From assembly GCA_966249405.1 (NCBI GenBank), contig CBINDO010000009.1:1-64000 (forward strand): a DNA stretch of 64,000 bases, written 5' to 3'. Of the stretch, positions 59,950-64,000 are shown piece by piece; the stretch's first letter is position 1, and each line of letters starts with the position of its first letter. The stretch comes from SZUA-265 sp966249405 (GTDB taxonomy: Bacteria; Myxococcota_A; Polyangia; Polyangiales; Polyangiaceae). Both the position numbers and the translations under genes were made by a program. The notes beneath the pieces were generated by a model. It ran no database searches. It had not been told where the DNA came from and was given only the letters and a program-made list of their open reading frames with translations.

Positions 59950-61362
59950 TCAGGAAGACGGCCAAGGGAAGAACTCCTTGGCGTTGAAGTAGGAGACGCG
60001 CTGGACGATGTCGCCGATTAGGCCGAAATCCGAAGGCAGCAGACCGCTTTCCATCTCTGCGCCCAACATCTGGCAAAGTAACCTGCGAAAGTACTCGTGG
60101 CGGGAATACGACACGAACGAACGCGAGTCGGTGAGCATACCCACGAATCGCGAGAGCAGCCCCATGTTGGAGAGCGCGTTCAGCTGACGCGCCATGCCGT
60201 CGAGTTGGTCGAGAAACCACCACGCGCTCCCGAGCTGGATCTTGCCGGGCGTCACCCCGTCCTGAAAGTTGCCGATCAGGGTGGCAAACGCTTCGTTGTC
60301 GCGAGGATTCAGGTTGTAGAGGATGGTCTTGGCAAGCGCGCCGTGGCTATCGAGGCGGTCCAGAAACCGTGAGACACGTTTGACGTGATCCCCTTCGCCG
60401 ATCGAATCGAAGCCGGTGTTGGGGCCGAGGCTCGCGCGCTGACGAGAGTTGTTGTCACGCATCGCACCGATGTGAAATTGTTGCACCCAGCCGCGACGTT
60501 GGTCCCAAGCAGCCATCTCCAGGAGCAAGGCCGCTCGGAACCCATCTGCTGCCGCTGGGTCTACCGACCCGCCTGCCCTCGCTCGCGCGAACGTCGCCTT
60601 CACGTCGGCGCTGCAGGCTGCATCTCCAACCATGAATTCGAGGCCGTGATCCGACACCCGGCAGCCAGCGGCGTGAAAGGCCGTGTGCCGCGCCTCGAGC
60701 GCGGCCAGCAAATCATCGTAGCTGGAGATCGACAGGTTCGACGCTCGTTCGAGCGCGGCGAGCCAACTTTGATAACTTGTCGCATCTTCCACGCCCAACG
60801 CACGGTCGGGCCGCCAGCTAGGAAACATCCTCGTACTTGGACTCTTGGCGGCGTGGATCGCATGCCATTCGAGAGAGTCCGCGGGGTCGTCGGTCGTGCA
60901 CACGACCTCCACCTGGTATTGTTGCATCAGGCCACATGCCGAGAATTCGGCCTTCTCGAGCAAGGCGTTGCACTCGGCGTAAATACCAGCTGCCGTGCGC
61001 TCGCTCAGCAAACGGTCGCGAATGCCGAACGGAAACGCGAGCTCGAGGTGCGTCCAGTGGTAGAGCGGATTGCGAAGAGTAAACGGCACCGTCTTGGCCC
61101 ACGCCATGAACTTTGCCTCGTCGGAGGCCGGCCCCGTGCAAAACTCTTCCGCCACGCCGTTCGCTCGCAAGGCTCGCCACTTGTAGTGGTCACCACCCAG
61201 CCAGAGCTCGGTCATCGAGCGGAAGCGATGGTCGCGAGCGACTTCGTCGGGAGGCAGATGACAGTGATAGTCGACGATGGGGAGCCCTGCTGCGTATTGG
61301 TGATACAACACTCGCGCTGACTCGTTCGTCAGCAGGAAATCGTCGTGAATGAACGGCCTCAC
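59950..61362 (-). CDS. uxaC: glucuronate isomerase
   Basis: 470 residues from the GTG at 61362, which overlaps the SDR stop (GTGA); longer upstream readings run through the SDR gene in another frame. UxaC interconverts glucuronate/fructuronate and galacturonate/tagaturonate, the first step of hexuronate use. Family blocks: DYHCHLPPDEVA (metal-binding HxH), the KWRALRANGV region, FPSWRPDR, and DSRSFVSYSRHEYFRRLLC near the end. Co-transcribed with a likely hexuronate reductase. Confidence 0.95.
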   Translation of the reverse strand: MRPFIHDDFLLTNESARVLYHQYAAGLPIVDYHCHLPPDEVARDHRFRSMTELWLGGDHYKWRALRANGVAEEFCTGPASDEAKFMAWAKTVPFTLRNPLYHWTHLELAFPFGIRDRLLSERTAAGIYAECNALLEKAEFSACGLMQQYQVEVVCTTDDPADSLEWHAIHAAKSPSTRMFPSWRPDRALGVEDATSYQSWLAALERASNLSISSYDDLLAALEARHTAFHAAGCRVSDHGLEFMVGDAACSADVKATFARARAGGSVDPAAADGFRAALLLEMAAWDQRRGWVQQFHIGAMRDNNSRQRASLGPNTGFDSIGEGDHVKRVSRFLDRLDSHGALAKTILYNLNPRDNEAFATLIGNFQDGVTPGKIQLGSAWWFLDQLDGMARQLNALSNMGLLSRFVGMLTDSRSFVSYSRHEYFRRLLCQMLGAEMESGLLPSDFGLIGDIVQRVSYFNAKEFFPWPSS

Positions 61363-62132
61363 TGGTTGACTCCGCTGGCGAGAAATCCGCCGTCGACGAC
61401 GAGCACCTCGCCGTTGACGAAGCTCGCGGCGTCGGACGCGAGAAATACGCAGGCGCCGACGAGCTCGTCGGCTTGCCCAAAACGTCCCATCGGCGATCGC
61501 TCCCGGAGCTCTCGACCGCGCGGCGTGCCGTCGAGCAACTGTTGATTGAGCGCCGTCGGGAACACTCCGGGCGCGATCGCGTTCACTACGACCCCCCGGC
61601 TCCCCCACTCGACGGCTAGTGACTTGGTCAGGGCGGCGACGCCTGCTTTGCTGACCCCATAAGCCGCGACTTCGTGAAACGCCACGAAGGAGGACAATGA
61701 CGCGATGTTGATGATTCGGCCGTAACCGCGCTCGAGCATGCCGCGTCCGAAGATCTGACAAGCGCGCAGGGTACCGGTGAGGTTGCAGTCCAGGATGCTC
61801 GACCACTCTTGCTCCGAAACTTCGAGCGTCGGGGTCCGCTTCGTCATCCCGGCGCAGTTGACGAGGATGTGGACGTCACCCAACGTCTGACAGTGATTCT
61901 GCAGGTCCACCAAGCTTGCTCGATCGGTCACGTCGGAACGACGTCGGAGCGTGCGCCTACCGAGCTCTTCGATGTCGCGAGCCGTCGACTCCACCTCGGC
62001 TTCGCGCCGGGACGTTGCGACGACATCCGCCCCGGCGCGGGCCAAACCCAGGGCGAGCGACTTGCCGATGCCCGACGTACCCCCAATTACCACCGCTAAC
62101 TTGCCGTTCAAATCGAGACCCGAATACGCCAC
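61359..62132 (-). CDS. SDR-family oxidoreductase, probable hexuronate pathway
   Basis: 257 residues, GTG start at 62132. Classical short-chain dehydrogenase: GGTSGIG (cofactor loop, about 17-23), NCAG, and the catalytic YGVSK (Tyr/Lys). Resembles gluconate or mannonate dehydrogenases of the KduD/UxuB-type SDRs. Its overlap with uxaC suggests fructuronate or tagaturonate reduction, which is inference. Confidence 0.85.
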   Translation of the reverse strand: MAYSGLDLNGKLAVVIGGTSGIGKSLALGLARAGADVVATSRREAEVESTARDIEELGRRTLRRRSDVTDRASLVDLQNHCQTLGDVHILVNCAGMTKRTPTLEVSEQEWSSILDCNLTGTLRACQIFGRGMLERGYGRIINIASLSSFVAFHEVAAYGVSKAGVAALTKSLAVEWGSRGVVVNAIAPGVFPTALNQQLLDGTPRGRELRERSPMGRFGQADELVGACVFLASDAASFVNGEVLVVDGGFLASGVNQ

Positions 62133-62209
62133 GGCCTGCGTCTACACCAAGAGCACACGGTGCTGTGGGACAAACTGCGGCTCGCACGTGCGCGGCCAAG
62201 TGACGCCCG

Positions 62210-64000
62210 TCAGTCCTGACGTGGCCCGCCGTTGTAGCCGCGACTGCGGTATTTGGGGTCGACGCCTTTGTTCTTCTCGGCGTTGGTCTTCATGTCGTTG
62301 ACCAAATAAGCCACCCACGACCCCTTGTGTTTGGTCGCCAAGCCATCGAGCTCTACCTTGCGCTTCTCGTACGCCTTTTCGTCCCACAGGCACTGCAGTG
62401 CGAGCGAGATCAACATCTGCTGGTTGGGACCGAGCTCGAAACCACGGACGTAGTGAGGCCAGGCTTCATCGGGACGGTGCAGACGGCACAGAGTGTCGCC
62501 GTAATAGATGTTTGCCATCGGCCACTCGGGCGCCAACTCGAGCGCCCTGCCGTTCTCCACCAACCTACCCTCGAGATCGTTGCGCGCGCCAAGCATCACA
62601 CCATAGTTGAGGTGTGCCTTTGCGCTGTTGGGGACAGCCTTGGCCGTCTGCTGCCAGAACACGAGATCATTGCGGTAGTCGAGCGCATGCGCGCGGGCTC
62701 GCCCGCCTTGAAACGAAAAATACGCAAGGACGAACGCCAAACCATAGGTCTGCATTCGCCGGCGTGCCGCCCAATGCCACAGCGCCCACAACCCACACCC
62801 AACGAGCATGGACGATGCCAGGAGCGGTACGTACCAAAACCGCTCGGCGCGGACCGTGGGTAACACCACCGGGATGTTCGATTGCGGGAAAAAAGTGAAC
62901 GGCACCCAGATCAGGCACAAGCTGAGCAACGGTAGCAGCCGAGTCACGTGGTCTTGCCAATCGGCCTTGCCAACCAGCTCCGAGAATCGCGCCGTGAAGC
63001 GTCGTTGGTACTCGAGCCACAGGCCCCGCCCCCACAATACGACCGCCGCGACCGGGGGCCCGATCATGCACAGGGCGCCCATCACCGATTCGAAGAAGAT
63101 CGGTTTGGGGGGCACGGGCTCTTGAGGAAAGGAATAGTCTCCGCTCAGTTGCCAGGGGAAGACCAATTGGATGAGACCGCGAAAGTACACCCGGAGCGCG
63201 CCAGCCACTCGCAGGACCGGATCGGCCTGACCGAGCGGATTGTTGAACGGGTCGGCCACGAACTTCAGCTGCTGGAACCAGCGCAAGAACTCGTGCATGG
63301 CCCGCTTCAAGTAGGGCTCGGTAATCGGCAGCGCTGTCTTGTAGTCTTCCGGGATGTTGATCTGAAAAAAGTGGCGCCGGAAATACGTGTAGCCTATCAG
63401 TGCGAGCGCGCTGCCCGCGCCCACCAACAAGAAGCGCAGCCCACGTTGCGGCCGCTGCGGGTGAAACACGGGAGCGGAGAATAGCGCCGCCAGAGCGACC
63501 ATCGGAATGACCGTCAAGGTCGCCTCTTTGCACATGAACCCAAGCCAAACGAACAAGCACGTCAGTGGTAGCTGCCAACGCACCCCGAGGCGACACGCGT
63601 TCAAGCCGAGCAGGATGAAGGTCCCGCTCATGACGTCGGCGAGCCCGACCACGGCACATACAGCTTCGGTCACGACGGCCCCGAGAGTGAACGCCAAACC
63701 CGAATACCACGCAGCGCGACGGCTCTTCATCCAATGGAAGACGAAGGTGGCAACCAACGCACCATTGACCCCGTGCAACAACACGTTGACGAAGTGCGGC
63801 GGCCACGCGTGTTTCTTGAGCAGGAACAGCAGCCGCCACACGACGTTGGGGAGCGGACGGTAACTACCGACCGTACGCGACGCGGGGTGCCCCCAGAAGT
63901 CGCGTTCCACGGCCTGCCACAACTCGAGAGAACCGCCGTTGACGTAGGGGTTGGCGAGCAGTGCTTCCTGCTCGTCGAAGATGTAGTTCGTCCACAGGCT
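62210..64000 (-). CDS. TMTC/PMT-like O-mannosyltransferase membrane protein with TPR (5' end outside window)
   Basis: At least 597 residues; the frame is open to the window edge, so the true start lies beyond 64000. The first visible residues read WTNYIFDEQEALLANPYV, and DFWGHP follows about 12 residues later, matching the acidic-motif opening of GT-C type TMTC/O-mannosyltransferase families. About ten membrane helices fill residues up to ~430, and the C-terminal ~150 form TPR-like repeats (AHLNYGVMLGARNDL, then NIYYGDTLCRLHRPDEAWP). Substrate and function unproven. Confidence 0.8.
   Translation of the reverse strand, partial: SLWTNYIFDEQEALLANPYVNGGSLELWQAVERDFWGHPASRTVGSYRPLPNVVWRLLFLLKKHAWPPHFVNVLLHGVNGALVATFVFHWMKSRRAAWYSGLAFTLGAVVTEAVCAVVGLADVMSGTFILLGLNACRLGVRWQLPLTCLFVWLGFMCKEATLTVIPMVALAALFSAPVFHPQRPQRGLRFLLVGAGSALALIGYTYFRRHFFQINIPEDYKTALPITEPYLKRAMHEFLRWFQQLKFVADPFNNPLGQADPVLRVAGALRVYFRGLIQLVFPWQLSGDYSFPQEPVPPKPIFFESVMGALCMIGPPVAAVVLWGRGLWLEYQRRFTARFSELVGKADWQDHVTRLLPLLSLCLIWVPFTFFPQSNIPVVLPTVRAERFWYVPLLASSMLVGCGLWALWHWAARRRMQTYGLAFVLAYFSFQGGRARAHALDYRNDLVFWQQTAKAVPNSAKAHLNYGVMLGARNDLEGRLVENGRALELAPEWPMANIYYGDTLCRLHRPDEAWPHYVRGFELGPNQQMLISLALQCLWDEKAYEKRKVELDGLATKHKGSWVAYLVNDMKTNAEKNKGVDPKYRSRGYNGGPRQD

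Noticed and set aside
61363..61806. A longer uxaC reading through the SDR gene
   Set aside because: The arginine-rich extra sequence is a shadow of the SDR gene; the GTG overlapping the SDR stop is the natural start.
1..64000. Mobile elements, prophage, rRNA or tRNA genes
   Set aside because: No transposase, integrase, terminal repeats or conserved RNA sequence was seen on either strand.

Overview
The window reads as a chromosomal segment of a myxobacterium-like bacterium (phylum Myxococcota). This is inferred from the gene content: G+C-rich DNA, three Hanks-type Ser/Thr kinases, two FHA proteins, PEGA-domain proteins, an ECF sigma factor with a TPR-bearing membrane partner, many short-lipobox lipoproteins with Asp/Ser/Ala-rich linkers, a secreted trypsin-like protease with a MYXO-CTERM-like tail, and a CPBP protease of the myxosortase type. 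I saw no insertion sequence, prophage, CRISPR array, rRNA or tRNA gene. GTG and TTG starts are common and Shine-Dalgarno sequences are often weak.

Layout. 1-8 kb: a lipoprotein, then a membrane-bound FMN/3Fe-4S glutamate-synthase-like enzyme with alanine dehydrogenase, then an overlapping run of FHA protein, receptor-like lipoprotein and secreted protease. 7.8-13.2 kb: an RlmM/FtsJ-type methyltransferase, a TPR/PEGA protein, and two divergent Ser/Thr kinases. 13.3-19 kb: ilvD and cimA, converging on a set of hairpins (isoleucine from citramalate), and a large tubulin/FtsZ-like protein. 19-26.6 kb: an outer-membrane-like protein, a NUDIX hydrolase and a double-length UvrA, divergent from smpB and a small protein. 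26.6-30.3 kb: a sigma factor, TPR membrane protein and envelope protein operon, a highly structured intergenic region, and a tiny repetitive lipoprotein. 30.5-38.4 kb: a double-FHA protein, an operon of kinase, DUF362 protein and polyferredoxin, and a GH2 beta-mannosidase. 38.5-41 kb: rpmE, prfA and two unknowns. 41-48 kb: an operon of DUF4175-like protein, peptidase-MA-like protein, psd and a methyltransferase with a long proline-rich head. 48-54 kb: HEAT-repeat protein, MopE-like lipoprotein, tail-anchored zinc-ribbon protein and an Fe-S quinone oxidoreductase. 54-60 kb: CPBP protease and nadC (dense in GTTACC sites), a second structured gap, a hybrid histidine kinase and an AI-2E family permease. 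60-64 kb: uxaC with an SDR dehydrogenase (hexuronate use) and an O-mannosyltransferase-like membrane protein cut by the window edge.

Most notable: the tubulin-like GTPase with complete T1, T4 and T7 loops and a long tail; the tandem UvrA; the presence in one window of a MYXO-CTERM-like substrate and a candidate myxosortase; two gene-free regions whose sequence folds into extensive nested stems (about 29694-29910 and 55930-56024); a cluster of GTTACC/GGTAAC sites at 54310-55238; and start-codon hairpins shared by ilvD and cimA. All calls come from reading the sequence and family knowledge; no database search was run.
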